A DNA stretch of 64,000 bases. It comes from Cellulomonas sp. NTE-D12 (GTDB lineage Bacteria; Actinomycetota; Actinomycetes; Actinomycetales; Cellulomonadaceae). Shown here in pieces: positions 1 through 9,556 of the stretch. How positions within the stretch are numbered: position 1 is the first letter of the stretch; the number at the start of each line of letters is the position of its first letter. Location of the stretch: NCBI RefSeq assembly GCF_027923705.1, contig NZ_AP026442.1, forward strand, positions 434,001 to 498,000. Reading direction: 5' to 3'. The notes below the pieces were generated by a model, which was not told where the DNA came from, searched no databases, and saw nothing but the letters and a program-made list of their open reading frames with translations. The position numbers and the translations under genes were made by a program.

Positions 1-2
1 GC

Positions 3-437
3 CAGGGCAAGAACCGGCAGGTGCACCACGCGCACGTCGTCGCGCTGCGGTTGCCGGCGTACCTGCCCACCATCCAGGCGACCCCCGAGGGCCTGGGCAC
101 GGTGCTGGCGCACCTGGTCGGCGCGCAGGACATGCAGTTCGAGTCCGAGGACTTCAACCGCGCCTACCGGGTCACGGCCGGCGACCTGCGCACCGCCACC
201 GACGTGATCAACCCCCGGCTGATGGAGCGTCTGCTGCGCGGCGACGCGCGCGGGGTGTCGTGGCGCATCGACGGGATCTGGATCCTGTCCTGGCAGGCCG
301 GCGGCTGGGACCTCGACTCGCTCGCCGCACGACTCGGGGTGCTGGCCGCCGTCGTCCGCGCCGTTCCCCGCCACGTGTGGCAGGACCACGGCTACGATCC
401 GCTCACCGACAGCACCCCTGGAGAGGCCGTCCTGTGA
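3..437 (+). CDS. C-terminal part of an unknown protein, DUF3137-like (5' end outside the window)
   Basis: The frame is open from the first bases of the window to a TGA at 435-437, so the gene starts upstream; 144 residues are visible. The segment ESEDFNRAYRV followed by NPRLMERLL resembles the C-terminal part of DUF3137-type proteins (a folded domain after membrane segments), but this is a pattern impression only. No membrane helix lies in the visible part. Its stop overlaps the start of lemA (GTGA), which implies translational coupling. Families of this type often sit beside lemA. The function is unknown. Confidence 0.6.
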   Translation, partial: QGKNRQVHHAHVVALRLPAYLPTIQATPEGLGTVLAHLVGAQDMQFESEDFNRAYRVTAGDLRTATDVINPRLMERLLRGDARGVSWRIDGIWILSWQAGGWDLDSLAARLGVLAAVVRAVPRHVWQDHGYDPLTDSTPGEAVL

Positions 438-1003
438 ACCCCGTGTCCGTCGTCCTGATCGTGATCGCGGCGATCGTCGTCCTGCTCCTGCTGTGGGCGG
501 TGGCGCAGTACAACGGCCTGGTCCGGCTGCGGAACCTGGTCCAGGAGGCCTGGCGGCAGATCGACGTCGAGCTGCACCGCCGGCACGACCTGATCCCCAA
601 CCTCGTCGAGACGGTCAAGGGCTACGCCGCCCACGAGCGTGCGGTGTTCGACGAGGTCGCGCGGGCGCGCGCTGCCGCCTCCGGGCCCGCGGCCGGCCCG
701 GCGCAGCAGGCCGAGCAGGAGAACGCGCTGACCGCCGCCCTCGGACGGCTGTTCGCGGTGGCCGAGGCCTACCCGGTGCTGCGCGCCAGCGAGAACTTCC
801 AGCAGCTGCAGGCCGAGCTGTCCAACACGGAGGACCGGATCGCGGCCGGCCGTCGGTTCTACAACGCCAACGTGCGGGCCCTGAACACCAAGGTCGAGAC
901 CTTCCCGTCGAACGTGATCGCCGGCATGTTCGGCTTCACGCGGGCGGAGTACTTCGAGGTGGACGACCCGCAGGTCCGTCAGGCGCCGACCGTCAGCTTC
1001 TGA
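434..1003 (+). CDS. lemA: LemA family protein
   Basis: This is a 189-residue protein with an N-terminal membrane anchor (about residues 5-25, VVLIVIAAIVVLLLLW) and a cytoplasmic helical domain. The LemA signature is clear: YNGLVRLRN, then EAWRQIDVELHRRHDLIPNLVETVKGY with its segment RRHDLIPNLV, and a C-terminal FYNANVRALNT followed by FP. The GTG at 434 was chosen because it gives the membrane anchor at the right place and overlaps the preceding stop by four bases; longer in-frame extensions would be Arg-rich artefacts inside the previous gene. LemA proteins are membrane-anchored helical bundles of uncertain molecular role. Confidence 0.93.
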   Translation: MNPVSVVLIVIAAIVVLLLLWAVAQYNGLVRLRNLVQEAWRQIDVELHRRHDLIPNLVETVKGYAAHERAVFDEVARARAAASGPAAGPAQQAEQENALTAALGRLFAVAEAYPVLRASENFQQLQAELSNTEDRIAAGRRFYNANVRALNTKVETFPSNVIAGMFGFTRAEYFEVDDPQVRQAPTVSF

Positions 1004-1008
1004 TCCGC

Positions 1009-2031
1009 CTAGAAGGAGTACGTCGCGACGTGCTCCTGCGACGGGTGCGGCAGCGACGGGTCGCGCAGCGACGGCAGCAGGTGCAGGAGCGGGTCGACGA
1101 ACCCCCGCCGCGGGTCCAGCACGCCGGCGTCCGCCAACCGGTCGAGCAGGTGGCCGACCTGCTCGGCAGGGATACCCAGCTCGACGGCGATCTCCGCCGG
1201 CTCGACGAACCGCCCGGTGGTGCTGCACACCGCGACGAACAGCCGCTCGATCGGGCACGGTGCGGACCCGTCGCCGATGCACACGTCCCGCCGCAGCCCC
1301 TCGGCGAGCAGGTCGACGAACGCCGTGCTGACGTCCCCGAGGTCCCGCCGCTCGGCCACGGCCCGCGCGAAACCGCCGTACCGCAGGTACTCCTCGCGCA
1401 CCGTGCGGGCGTCCGCCCCCGGCTGGGCGCCGAGCAGCTCGGCGAGGGTCGACGGGCGCAGCGAGCGCACGGTCGCGGCACCCTCCCAGCCGGCCTGGAC
1501 GCGCTCCACCGCCGCGCCCGCGAGGGACGCCGTCACCAGCACCCGGACGCCCGGCACCGGCGTCGCCAGCACGTCGGCCCAGTCGCCGCACGCGGACGCC
1601 TCGTCCAGGATCACCAACCGGGGCTGGTCGCACGCCGGCGCGCCCACCCGCGTCGGCCGCCGCAGGGCGTTGTCCAGGTCCTGGGCGTCCAGCGCGGGGC
1701 GGTCGGGGAACGGGTCGTCGGGCGTCGCCTCGACCGGCACCCACAGCACCGCACGGGCGTCCAGGTCCGGCTCGGCGAGCGCCTGGACCACGGCGTCCTT
1801 CGCCGCCGTCGTCTTGCCCACGGCGCGCGGGCCCACCAGCACGGTCGCCGTCCCGGCGGGGGCGTGCGCGACATCGGACAGCGCGGCCCGGCCGGCGAGC
1901 GTGCCGGTCAGCCACTCGTGCCGTGCGCGCTGGGCGAGGTGCACGTCGTCCACTGCCCAGGAGACCCGCGTGCGGCGGGACCACCACGGGTTGGCGGCGC
2001 GGAGCACCTGTGCCAGCTCGCTGTGTCGCAT
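1009..2031 (-). CDS. AAA family ATPase (AAA_14 / DUF4143-like)
   Basis: A 340-residue P-loop ATPase. Walker A is GPRAVGKTT (residues 67-75, Lys73), and Walker B is LVILDEAS. A conserved YLRYGGFARAV segment follows, and a C-terminal winged-helix-like part carries a possible wing at DAGVLDPRRGF. This arrangement matches the AAA_14 ATPases that usually carry a C-terminal DUF4143 domain, here in a shortened form. An AGGAGG lies directly against the ATG at 2031 with no spacer, which is odd; no better in-frame start is visible. It converges with lemA, five bases apart. The substrate or partner is not known; toxin-antitoxin-like or protein-remodelling roles have been suggested for relatives. Confidence 0.78.
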   Translation of the reverse strand: MRHSELAQVLRAANPWWSRRTRVSWAVDDVHLAQRARHEWLTGTLAGRAALSDVAHAPAGTATVLVGPRAVGKTTAAKDAVVQALAEPDLDARAVLWVPVEATPDDPFPDRPALDAQDLDNALRRPTRVGAPACDQPRLVILDEASACGDWADVLATPVPGVRVLVTASLAGAAVERVQAGWEGAATVRSLRPSTLAELLGAQPGADARTVREEYLRYGGFARAVAERRDLGDVSTAFVDLLAEGLRRDVCIGDGSAPCPIERLFVAVCSTTGRFVEPAEIAVELGIPAEQVGHLLDRLADAGVLDPRRGFVDPLLHLLPSLRDPSLPHPSQEHVATYSF

Positions 2032-2130
2032 CCTCCTGAGGGTGCTACCCGGGAGTAGCGATCAGCGAGGACGAAGGGCCCGTCCGGGCCGCCGACCAGG
2101 GCGTGCAGGGCCGATCCGGAGCTCCGCGCG

Positions 2131-2913
2131 TCAGACGCGGGCGACGAGGTCGGCGACCGATCCCACGACCTCGGTGGGCCGGTACGGGTACCGCTGCACG
2201 TCCTCGGCACGCGTCGACCCGGTGAGCACCAGGAAGGTGCGCAGCCCCGCCTCGATGCCCGCCACCATGTCGGTGTCCATCCGGTCGCCCACCATCACGG
2301 TGGTCTCGGAGTGGGCGTCGATCCGGTTGAGGGCCGACCGGATCATCATCGGGTTCGGCTTGCCGACGAAGTACGGCTTGCGCCCGGTCGCCGCCGAGAC
2401 CATCGCCGCCACCGCTCCCGTCGCCGGCAGGTCGCCGTCCGCGGACGGGCCCGTCACGTCCGGGTTGGTGGCGATGAAGCGTGCACCGCCCTGGATCAGC
2501 CGGATCGCCTGCGTGATCGCCTCGAACGAGTAGGTGCGGGTCTCACCGAGCACGACGAAGTCCGGCCGGCTGGCCGTCAGCGTGAAGCCCGCCTGGTACA
2601 GCGCCGTGGTGAGGCCGGCCTCGCCGATCACGTACGCGCTGCCGCCGTCGGGCGCCTGGTCCACCAGGAACTGCGCCGTGGCGAGCGCCGACGTCCAGAT
2701 CGCCTCCTCCGGCACCTCGATGCCGCTCGCCGCGAGCCGGGCGCGCAGGTCACGCGTGGTGAAGATGGAGTTGTTCGTCAGGATGAGGAACGGGCGGCCC
2801 TTCTGCTGCAGGGCGCCGACGAACTCGGCCGCTCCGGCCAGCGCGCGGTCCTCGTGGACCAGCACACCGTCCATGTCGCACAGCCACGAGGCGATCTCGC
2901 GCGGTGCCTGCAC
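2131..2913 (-). CDS. HAD-IIA family sugar-phosphatase (NagD-like)
   Basis: A 260-residue HAD hydrolase, the usual length for NagD/AraL-type enzymes. Motif I is CDMDGVLVHED, with nucleophile Asp13 and acid Asp15; motif II is ILTNNS; the Lys of motif III lies in GKPNPMM; and motif IV is MVGDRMDTDMVAGIEAG. The large C2 cap between motifs II and III is typical of subclass IIA. It probably dephosphorylates a small sugar phosphate or nucleotide in the cytoplasm; the substrate cannot be read from sequence. The GTG start at 2913 lies one base from the stop of the upstream DedA gene, so the two are probably co-transcribed. Confidence 0.9.
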   Translation of the reverse strand: MQAPREIASWLCDMDGVLVHEDRALAGAAEFVGALQQKGRPFLILTNNSIFTTRDLRARLAASGIEVPEEAIWTSALATAQFLVDQAPDGGSAYVIGEAGLTTALYQAGFTLTASRPDFVVLGETRTYSFEAITQAIRLIQGGARFIATNPDVTGPSADGDLPATGAVAAMVSAATGRKPYFVGKPNPMMIRSALNRIDAHSETTVMVGDRMDTDMVAGIEAGLRTFLVLTGSTRAEDVQRYPYRPTEVVGSVADLVARV

Positions 2914-2914
2914 G

Positions 2915-3643
2915 TCAGGCCTCGTCGCGGTCCAGCGCCGTCGCCGGCGCCCCGTCGGCCGCCTCGAGCGTGGCCAGCCGGGCGACGCGCGACCGGCGCC
3001 GAGCCCGCCACGCCTCGACGAGCACCGGGGCCACCGAGATCAGCACGATGAGGACCAGGAGCACCTCGATGTTCTTCTTGATGAAGGTGATGTTGCCCAG
3101 GCCGTAGCCGAGCCACGTCACGCCGCCGGCCCAGAGCACCACGCCGATGCCGTTGTAGAGGGCGAAGTGCGAGTACCGCATCCGGCCCACGCCCGCCGCG
3201 ACCGACGCGTACGTCCGCACGAACGGGATGAACTGCGCGATCACCAGCGTGCGACCGCCGTACTTGTCGAAGTACGCGTACGTCTGGTCGATGTGCTCCT
3301 GCTTGAAGATCTTCGAGTCCGGCCGGCTGAACACCCGCGGGCCCAGCGTCCGGCCGATCCAGTAGCCGCACTGGGTGCCCGCGTACGCGGTCAGCACCAT
3401 GATCAGCGACAGCCACCAGATGGACGGCAGGTGCGAGCCGCCGTGCGCCACCAGGGCACCCGCCGTGAACAGCAGGGAGTCGCCCGGCAGGATCGGGAAC
3501 AGCAGCCCGACCTCGATGAAGACGATGGCCATCACGCCGATCAGCGCGGCGGTGCCCAGGGAGCTGATGATGTGCTCCGGGTCCAGGAAGCTGGGGCCGA
3601 GCGTGTGCACCGCTCCGGCGGCCAGGGCGGACGCGGTCAGCAC
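2915..3643 (-). CDS. DedA family membrane protein (VTT domain)
   Basis: A 242-residue polytopic membrane protein. It shows the DedA core: an FPILPGDSLLFTAGAL-type re-entrant segment, then YWIGRTLG, and the conserved FIPFVRTYASVAAGVGRM block with its GxxR-like arginine. A C-terminal helix and a charged tail follow. The frame is open further upstream, but residues there are Arg/Pro/His-rich and not membrane-like, so the GTG at 3643 (VLTASALAAG) is preferred. DedA proteins act in membrane lipid (undecaprenyl phosphate or phosphatidylethanolamine) translocation and proton-motive-force homeostasis; which applies here is not visible. Confidence 0.88.
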   Translation of the reverse strand: MLTASALAAGAVHTLGPSFLDPEHIISSLGTAALIGVMAIVFIEVGLLFPILPGDSLLFTAGALVAHGGSHLPSIWWLSLIMVLTAYAGTQCGYWIGRTLGPRVFSRPDSKIFKQEHIDQTYAYFDKYGGRTLVIAQFIPFVRTYASVAAGVGRMRYSHFALYNGIGVVLWAGGVTWLGYGLGNITFIKKNIEVLLVLIVLISVAPVLVEAWRARRRSRVARLATLEAADGAPATALDRDEA

Positions 3644-3780
3644 GACGTGCCGCGGCTGGGACGAGAGGTCACGGGGCGCATGGCCCCCAGGGTACGGCGC
3701 GGGGTGGTCCCGAGCCGTGGTGCCCGTGTGGCGGTCCTGTGCGGCCACGCGGTGCGGGCGGGCAGGCCGTAGGGCCCAGG

Positions 3781-3797
3781 GGTCCCGGACCGGGACC
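3781..3797. repeat. 17-bp perfect palindrome GGTCCCGG-A-CCGGGACC upstream of fba
   Basis: Eight-base arms surround a single A. It lies between the divergent DedA gene (start 3643) and fba (start 3910), 113 bases before the fba start codon. It could be an operator or, in RNA, a short hairpin. No family can be assigned. Confidence 0.5.
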
Positions 3798-3837
3798 TTC
3801 CCCAGCGTGAAACACTTCTGGTGCATCCATCGCGTCC

Positions 3838-3864
3838 CCACGTCGCGCATGCCACGTCGCGCAT
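3838..3864. repeat. Direct repeat of 13 bp (CCACGTCGCGCAT, two copies) in the fba leader
   Basis: Copies are at 3838-3850 and 3852-3864, separated by one G, ending 45 bases before the fba start. The 14-bp period is not a helical repeat. It may be a protein-binding site or a replication-slippage product. Confidence 0.55.
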
Positions 3865-3909
3865 CGCAGGCAGCAAGGACGCCGTCCCGACGAAGCAGGA
3901 GAAGCAGCG

Positions 3910-4929
<1,020 letters not shown>

Positions 4930-4948
4930 GGTCGGTCTGACGACGACG

Positions 4949-4978
4949 AAGGCCCGGGACCTGATGGTCCCGGGCCTT
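4949..4978 (+). terminator. Rho-independent-type terminator of fba
   Basis: Perfect 13-bp stem AAGGCCCGGGACC / GGTCCCGGGCCTT with a TGAT loop, 20 bases after the fba stop. The T tract is short (CTTCCTG), typical of high-GC actinobacteria. It may also serve the convergent STAS gene (stop at 5028) on the other strand. Confidence 0.88.
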
Positions 4979-5027
4979 CCTGCGTCGGTGGTGTCTCGCA
5001 GGCCGGTCCGGCGGCCGCGAGCAGCGG

Positions 5028-5438
5028 TCAGGCGGTCGGTGCTCCGTCGCCGAGCGGCTCGAACGGGGCGCTCTGGTCGTCGTCGACGATGTCGAGGAGC
5101 TCGCCGATCCGCGTCACCTCGAGCAGGAACCGCACCGTGGGAGGCACGCGGAGCAGCCGCACCCGGTGCTGGCTGCGGATGGACAGCCGGGCGAGGAACG
5201 CCACGCCCGAGGAGTCCATGAAGGTCACGTGGTGCGCGTCGACCTCGATCGGCAGCCCGCGCTGCTCGGCCTCGGACGTCGCCTCGGCCAGCTCGGCACC
5301 GAGATCGGCGTCGACCTCGCCCGACAGCACGATGCGCGTCCGGTCCGCGCCGACGATCACCTGGACGGCGCCGGGCTCCCCGACGACCTCCTGGGCCTGG
5401 GCCTGCTCGTCCGGCGTGGGGCTGTTAGCGTCTCGCAC
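5028..5438 (-). CDS. STAS-domain anti-anti-sigma factor
   Basis: A 136-residue single STAS domain. The segment VTFMDSSGVAFLARL (serines 76 and 77) is the signature phosphorylation loop of SpoIIAA/RsbV-type antagonists, which sequester an anti-sigma kinase when unphosphorylated. GTG at 5438 is preceded by AAGGAG at good spacing. The gene is divergent from, and only 88 bp from, the phosphatase/kinase gene at 5527. It very likely works with that protein: the PP2C domain would dephosphorylate this STAS, and the HATPase domain would phosphorylate or bind it. The target sigma factor is not encoded nearby. Confidence 0.9.
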   Translation of the reverse strand: MRDANSPTPDEQAQAQEVVGEPGAVQVIVGADRTRIVLSGEVDADLGAELAEATSEAEQRGLPIEVDAHHVTFMDSSGVAFLARLSIRSQHRVRLLRVPPTVRFLLEVTRIGELLDIVDDDQSAPFEPLGDGAPTA

Positions 5439-5526
5439 GATGCTCCTTCCGGCCGGACGTGCTGGGCTGCTGTCGCTGGGTCCCGCGGCACGTGCTCCTG
5501 GCGCGAACGCTAGACGATCGGAGGTG

Positions 5527-7701
5527 ATGGTGGTCAATCTACCGGCCACCTCGCACCCGGCGGTCCCCGGCGCGGGCGAGAGCACCCAGGAGCTGGTGGC
5601 GCGGGCGGTCGCCGCGAGCGACATGCCGATGCTGGTGCTCGACGCCTCTGTCGACGGTCTGGCGGTCCTGTGGGCCAACCCTGTCGCGTCGATGCGTACG
5701 GGGTACGCGCTCGATGCCATGCGGGCGGCGCCGCGCGGCCTGCTGGCCGACCCGCGCGTCCGGCTGCTCGACGGCGCCGAGGGGCACCTCGACGAGGCGC
5801 TGCGCGGCCGGCGGCCCGTCGAGCTGTCCGTGGAGGTGCGCCGTCCCGACGGGACGGTGCTGATGTGCTCCGCCCGGCTCGCGCCCGTGCGCGGCGGACC
5901 TCGCACCGACGTGTGGGTGGCGGTGCTGCGGGACATCGGTGGTGAGCTGTCGCGCGAGGCCCGGCGGGCCGAGGAGGTGGCCGAGGAGCGGCGGGAGCGG
6001 CAGGCGCTGTCCGTCGTCGCCCAGGTGTCCGACCTGCTGGTCGACGTCGACGACCCGCACGCGCTGGGCGAGATCGTCGCTCTGCTGCGGTCCACGACCG
6101 TCGACTGGGCTGCGTTCTACCTCAACGACGGCGGTCTGCGAGCCGCCGACGGCATCGAGCCGGACCGTCCGCCGACGGGCGTCGGCCGTCGGCACCTGGC
6201 CCCCGACGTGCCGGCCGACCGTGCGGCACCCGCCGCCGAGCTGGCAGCCGACCCGGTGCAGCAGCTGCTGGACGGCCACAGCGAGCGGCCGGTCGAGCTC
6301 GACGTGTCGGAGGGTGCCGGGCACGTGCCGGGGAGCGCCAGCGACTGGCTCGCGCGGCACGGTCGGCCGTCCGACGGCGAGCCGTACGTCGTCGTGTACC
6401 CCGTGTCGGGCCGTCGCCGGGTGATGGGGCTGCTGGCGGTGCGCGGGCGTTGCGGCTCCGGGCTCGCCGGGCTGGACGCCTCCACGCGGACGGTGCTGGA
6501 GCTGACGGCGCGCCGGGTGGGTCTCTCGGTGGACAACGTGCGGCTCTACGAGCGGGAGCACCGGCTGGCCGAGGCGCTGCAGCGGGCGATGCTGCCGGAG
6601 CAGGCCGAGGTCGAGGGCCTGGACGTGTGGACGTACTACGCGCCCAACTCCGCCAACGTGCAGGTGGGCGGCGACTGGTACGACGTCCTGCAGATCACGT
6701 CCGACGTGGTGGGCGTGGTGATCGGCGACGTGGTGGGCCACGACGTGGAGGCCGCGGCCACCATGGGGCAGCTGCGCTCGGTGGTGCGCTCGTACGGGTT
6801 CGACGTGACCGTGCCGGGGCCGGTGCTCGAGCGGGTGGACCAGCTGGTGGCCGGGCTGCGGACGCCGCGCTCGGCGGCGCTGGTGTTCTCGACGCTGACC
6901 AGGGCGGACGACCGGTGGGTGCTCGCCTACTGCCGTGCCGGCCACCTGCCGATGCTGCTGGTGCGGCAGGGCCATGCCCGTCCGCTGTCCGACGCCGGCG
7001 GGCCGCTGGTCGGGTTCGGTGGCGGTGCGCGGTCCACGGCCACCGTGGAGCTGGAGCCCGGCGACGCCCTGGTGTACTTCACGGACGGGCTGATCGAGCG
7101 GCGGGACCGAGGGCTGCGCGAGGGGCTCGCGGCGCTGGTCGACGCGGCGGGAGCCGTGACGGCCACGGACGCGGCCGGAATCGGGGAGGACCTGCTGGTC
7201 CGGCTCGCCGACCAGCCGGAGGACGACGTCGCCGTCGTCGTCGTCCGCGTGCCCGACGCCGCCGAGGTGACGGACTCCCGTCCCAGCCCTCGTCGTCGGC
7301 GCTGGGCGCTGCCCAACGAGGCCGCGTCCATCGGCCGGGCCCGGCACGCGGTGGTGCGCACCTGTCAGGCCTGGGACATCGCCGACTCGGCGAACGCCGA
7401 GCTGGTGGTGTCCGAGCTGGTGGCCAACGCCGTGCTGCACGGCTGGGGCCGGGTGGCCCTGCAGCTGTACGACACGGGCGACGGCCTGCGGATCGAGGTC
7501 GAGGACGCCAACCCGACGCCGCCGGTGGCCACGGACGGGCACCCGGGTCGCGTGGGCGGGTTCGGCATGCAGATCGTCGAGCGGCTGTCCGACTGGGGCT
7601 GGCGCCCGGCGCGCGGCGGCAAGGTGGTGTGGGCCAAGCTGCGGCCGGGGTCCCTCCCCGAGACGGCGACGAGCTCGACGACGAGCCGCACGGCCGACTG
7701 A
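5527..7701 (+). CDS. Multidomain PP2C/SpoIIE phosphatase with PAS, GAF and C-terminal HATPase (anti-sigma kinase) domains
   Basis: A 724-residue cytoplasmic signalling protein. A PAS-like region (about 25-150) is followed by a GAF-like region (about 160-340, ending LTARRVGLSVDNVRLYER). Next comes a SpoIIE/PP2C phosphatase (about 345-575) with metal-binding GGDWYDV, GDVVGHDVEAA, YFTDGLIERRD and a final DDVAVVVVRV. A GHKL kinase-like domain (about 590-705) carries the N box SELVANAVLHG and the glycine box GGFGMQIVERL. Phosphatase and anti-sigma kinase are therefore in one chain, so PAS/GAF sensing can tip the phosphorylation of the two flanking STAS proteins. Start is uncertain: GGAGG at 5520-5524 suits GTG 5530 slightly better than ATG 5527; both are in frame. 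Confidence 0.92.
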   Translation: MVVNLPATSHPAVPGAGESTQELVARAVAASDMPMLVLDASVDGLAVLWANPVASMRTGYALDAMRAAPRGLLADPRVRLLDGAEGHLDEALRGRRPVELSVEVRRPDGTVLMCSARLAPVRGGPRTDVWVAVLRDIGGELSREARRAEEVAEERRERQALSVVAQVSDLLVDVDDPHALGEIVALLRSTTVDWAAFYLNDGGLRAADGIEPDRPPTGVGRRHLAPDVPADRAAPAAELAADPVQQLLDGHSERPVELDVSEGAGHVPGSASDWLARHGRPSDGEPYVVVYPVSGRRRVMGLLAVRGRCGSGLAGLDASTRTVLELTARRVGLSVDNVRLYEREHRLAEALQRAMLPEQAEVEGLDVWTYYAPNSANVQVGGDWYDVLQITSDVVGVVIGDVVGHDVEAAATMGQLRSVVRSYGFDVTVPGPVLERVDQLVAGLRTPRSAALVFSTLTRADDRWVLAYCRAGHLPMLLVRQGHARPLSDAGGPLVGFGGGARSTATVELEPGDALVYFTDGLIERRDRGLREGLAALVDAAGAVTATDAAGIGEDLLVRLADQPEDDVAVVVVRVPDAAEVTDSRPSPRRRRWALPNEAASIGRARHAVVRTCQAWDIADSANAELVVSELVANAVLHGWGRVALQLYDTGDGLRIEVEDANPTPPVATDGHPGRVGGFGMQIVERLSDWGWRPARGGKVVWAKLRPGSLPETATSSTTSRTAD

Positions 7702-7703
7702 GG

Positions 7704-8060
7704 TCAGGCGTTCGGGCGCTGGAACGTGGACGTCGCCACCGAGTCGCCGCAGTCGTGCTCCGTGTCGATGCGGAACATGTCCAGGGCGCCGCACACCTCG
7801 AGGACGAACAGGTCCCGGGGGTCGGCACCGCGCAGCACCGTCGCGCCGCCGCGCTTGCGACCGGAGTCCGCCAGCGAGATGAGGAACGCCGCGCCGGTGG
7901 AGTCCATGAACGTGACGCGGCACATGTCGATCACCAGCAGCTGCCGGCGAAGGCCCACCACGCGTGCGGTGATCTCGGGGAACTGGTCGCGTTCCGCGAG
8001 GTCCAGGTCGCCGGCGATGGTGAGCGTCGTCGTCGCCGCGGACGTGGAGATCTCGATCAC
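7704..8060 (-). CDS. STAS-domain anti-anti-sigma factor (second copy)
   Basis: A 118-residue STAS protein. RVTFMDSTGAAFLISL holds the phosphorylatable serine (Ser54 in DSTG). It differs enough from the STAS protein at 5028-5438 to be a separate paralogue, not a recent duplicate. GTG at 8060 is preceded by GGAGGA. It is convergent with the PP2C gene, with only two bases between the stops, so no independent terminator fits there. Two antagonists for one phosphatase/kinase suggest either two inputs or a cascade. Confidence 0.9.
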   Translation of the reverse strand: MIEISTSAATTTLTIAGDLDLAERDQFPEITARVVGLRRQLLVIDMCRVTFMDSTGAAFLISLADSGRKRGGATVLRGADPRDLFVLEVCGALDMFRIDTEHDCGDSVATSTFQRPNA

Positions 8061-8185
8061 GACGGGCTCCTCCGGGTCGGGCGGTGGCCCGGTGCGACGG
8101 GCAGTGCTCCGTGCGACTGTAGGTCGGACCCTCGTCGCGCGCGAGCGGGGACCGCCTCGGGTCGGGGTCCCAGGTCGCCGGGCGA

Positions 8186-8191
8186 TAACCT
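8186..8191 (+). promoter_or_regulatory. Putative -10 box (TAACCT) of purA
   Basis: TAACCT fits the actinobacterial TANNNT -10 pattern and would give a leader of about 70 bases before purA. The -35 region is not clear. Confidence 0.4.
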
Positions 8192-8269
8192 CGTGCGGGA
8201 GACGGGCCCGCTGCCGCCCGTGACCGTGTGGTCCACCTACCTGCGAGGCAGCGCGGAACGGGGACAAGC

Positions 8270-9556
8270 ATGCCTGCCGTCGTGGTGCTCGGGGCCCAGT
8301 GGGGCGACGAGGGCAAGGGCAAGGCGACCGACCAGCTCGCCGCGCGCACCGACTACGTCGTGAAGTTCAACGGCGGCAACAACGCCGGCCACACCGTCGT
8401 CGTCGCGGGCGAGAAGTACGCGCTGCACCTGCTGCCCTCCGGCATCCTCACGCCGGGCGTCGTGCCCGTGATCGGCAACGGCGTCGTCGTCGACCTCGAG
8501 GTGCTGTTCCAGGAGATCGACGCGCTCGAGCAGCGCGGCGTGGACACGTCGGCGCTGCTCGTCTCCACCGCCGCGCACGTCATCCCGCCGTACAACCGCA
8601 CGCTGGACAAGGTGACCGAGCGGTTCCTCGGCAAGCGCCGGATCGGCACCACCGGCCGCGGGATCGGCCCGACGTACTCGGACAAGATCAACCGCATCGG
8701 CATCCGCGTGCAGGACCTGTTCGACGAGCACATCCTCACGCAGAAGGTCGAGGGCGCCCTCGACGGCAAGAACCAGCTGCTGGTCAAGGTCTACAACCGC
8801 CGCGCGGTGACGGTCGAGGAGACCGTCGAGGACCTGCTGCAGTACGCCGAGCGGCTGCGCCCGCACGTCGCCGACACGCCCCTGGTGCTCAACCGGGCGC
8901 TCGACGAGGGCAAGACGCTGGTGTTCGAGGCGGGTCAGGCGACGATGCTCGACGTCGACCACGGCACCTACCCGTTCGTCACCTCGTCGTCCGCGACCGC
9001 CGGCGGCGCGTGCACCGGCTCCGGCGTCGGGCCCACGCGGATCGACCGCGTGGTGGCCGTCGCCAAGGCGTACACGACGCGGGTCGGCGAGGGCCCGTTC
9101 CCCACCGAGCTGCTCGACGAGGACGGCGAGTGGCTGCGCACCACCGGCGGCGAGTACGGCACCACCACGGGCCGGCCGCGCCGCACGGGCTGGTACGACG
9201 CGGTCGTCGTCCGGTACGCCGCCCGCGTGAACGGCCTGACCGACCTGGTGCTGACCAAGCTCGACGTGCTGACGGGCAAGGAGAAGATCCCGGTCGCGGT
9301 CGCGTACGACGTGGACGGTCGCCGGGTCGACGAGATGCCGGCGGACCAGTCGGACTTCCACCATGCCAAGCCCGTGTACGAGTACCTGGACGGGTGGACC
9401 GAGGACATCACGGGCGCGCGCACGTTCGAGGAGCTGCCGGTGGCGGCGCAGCGGTACGTCGAGCACCTCGAGCAGATCAGCGGCGTGCGGGTGTCGTCCA
9501 TCGGTGTCGGACCGGGCCGCGAGGCGACCGTCGTGCGGCACGAGCTGCTGGACTGA
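8270..9556 (+). CDS. purA: Adenylosuccinate synthetase
   Basis: It condenses IMP with aspartate using GTP, the first step from IMP to AMP. The 428-residue length is normal. Signature sequences: GAQWGDEGKGKATD at the N-terminus (GTP/IMP site), NGGNNAGHTVVV, GTTGRGIGPTYSDK, and the QATMLDVDHGTYPFVTSS block. The ATG at 8270 gives the canonical MPAVVVLGAQWGDEGKG start; an upstream GTG in frame adds non-conserved residues. It is followed by a short repeat tract and purD on the same strand. Confidence 0.97.
   Translation: MPAVVVLGAQWGDEGKGKATDQLAARTDYVVKFNGGNNAGHTVVVAGEKYALHLLPSGILTPGVVPVIGNGVVVDLEVLFQEIDALEQRGVDTSALLVSTAAHVIPPYNRTLDKVTERFLGKRRIGTTGRGIGPTYSDKINRIGIRVQDLFDEHILTQKVEGALDGKNQLLVKVYNRRAVTVEETVEDLLQYAERLRPHVADTPLVLNRALDEGKTLVFEAGQATMLDVDHGTYPFVTSSSATAGGACTGSGVGPTRIDRVVAVAKAYTTRVGEGPFPTELLDEDGEWLRTTGGEYGTTTGRPRRTGWYDAVVVRYAARVNGLTDLVLTKLDVLTGKEKIPVAVAYDVDGRRVDEMPADQSDFHHAKPVYEYLDGWTEDITGARTFEELPVAAQRYVEHLEQISGVRVSSIGVGPGREATVVRHELLD

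Noticed and set aside
392..1987. 531-codon open frame on the minus strand
   Set aside because: Antisense to lemA and in another frame of the AAA ATPase gene; Arg/Gly/Ala-rich composition without any domain, a high-GC artefact.
5539..8349. 936-codon minus-strand open frame
   Set aside because: Shadow of the PP2C gene, extremely His/Arg/Gly-rich, no motifs; the plus-strand frame has clear domains.
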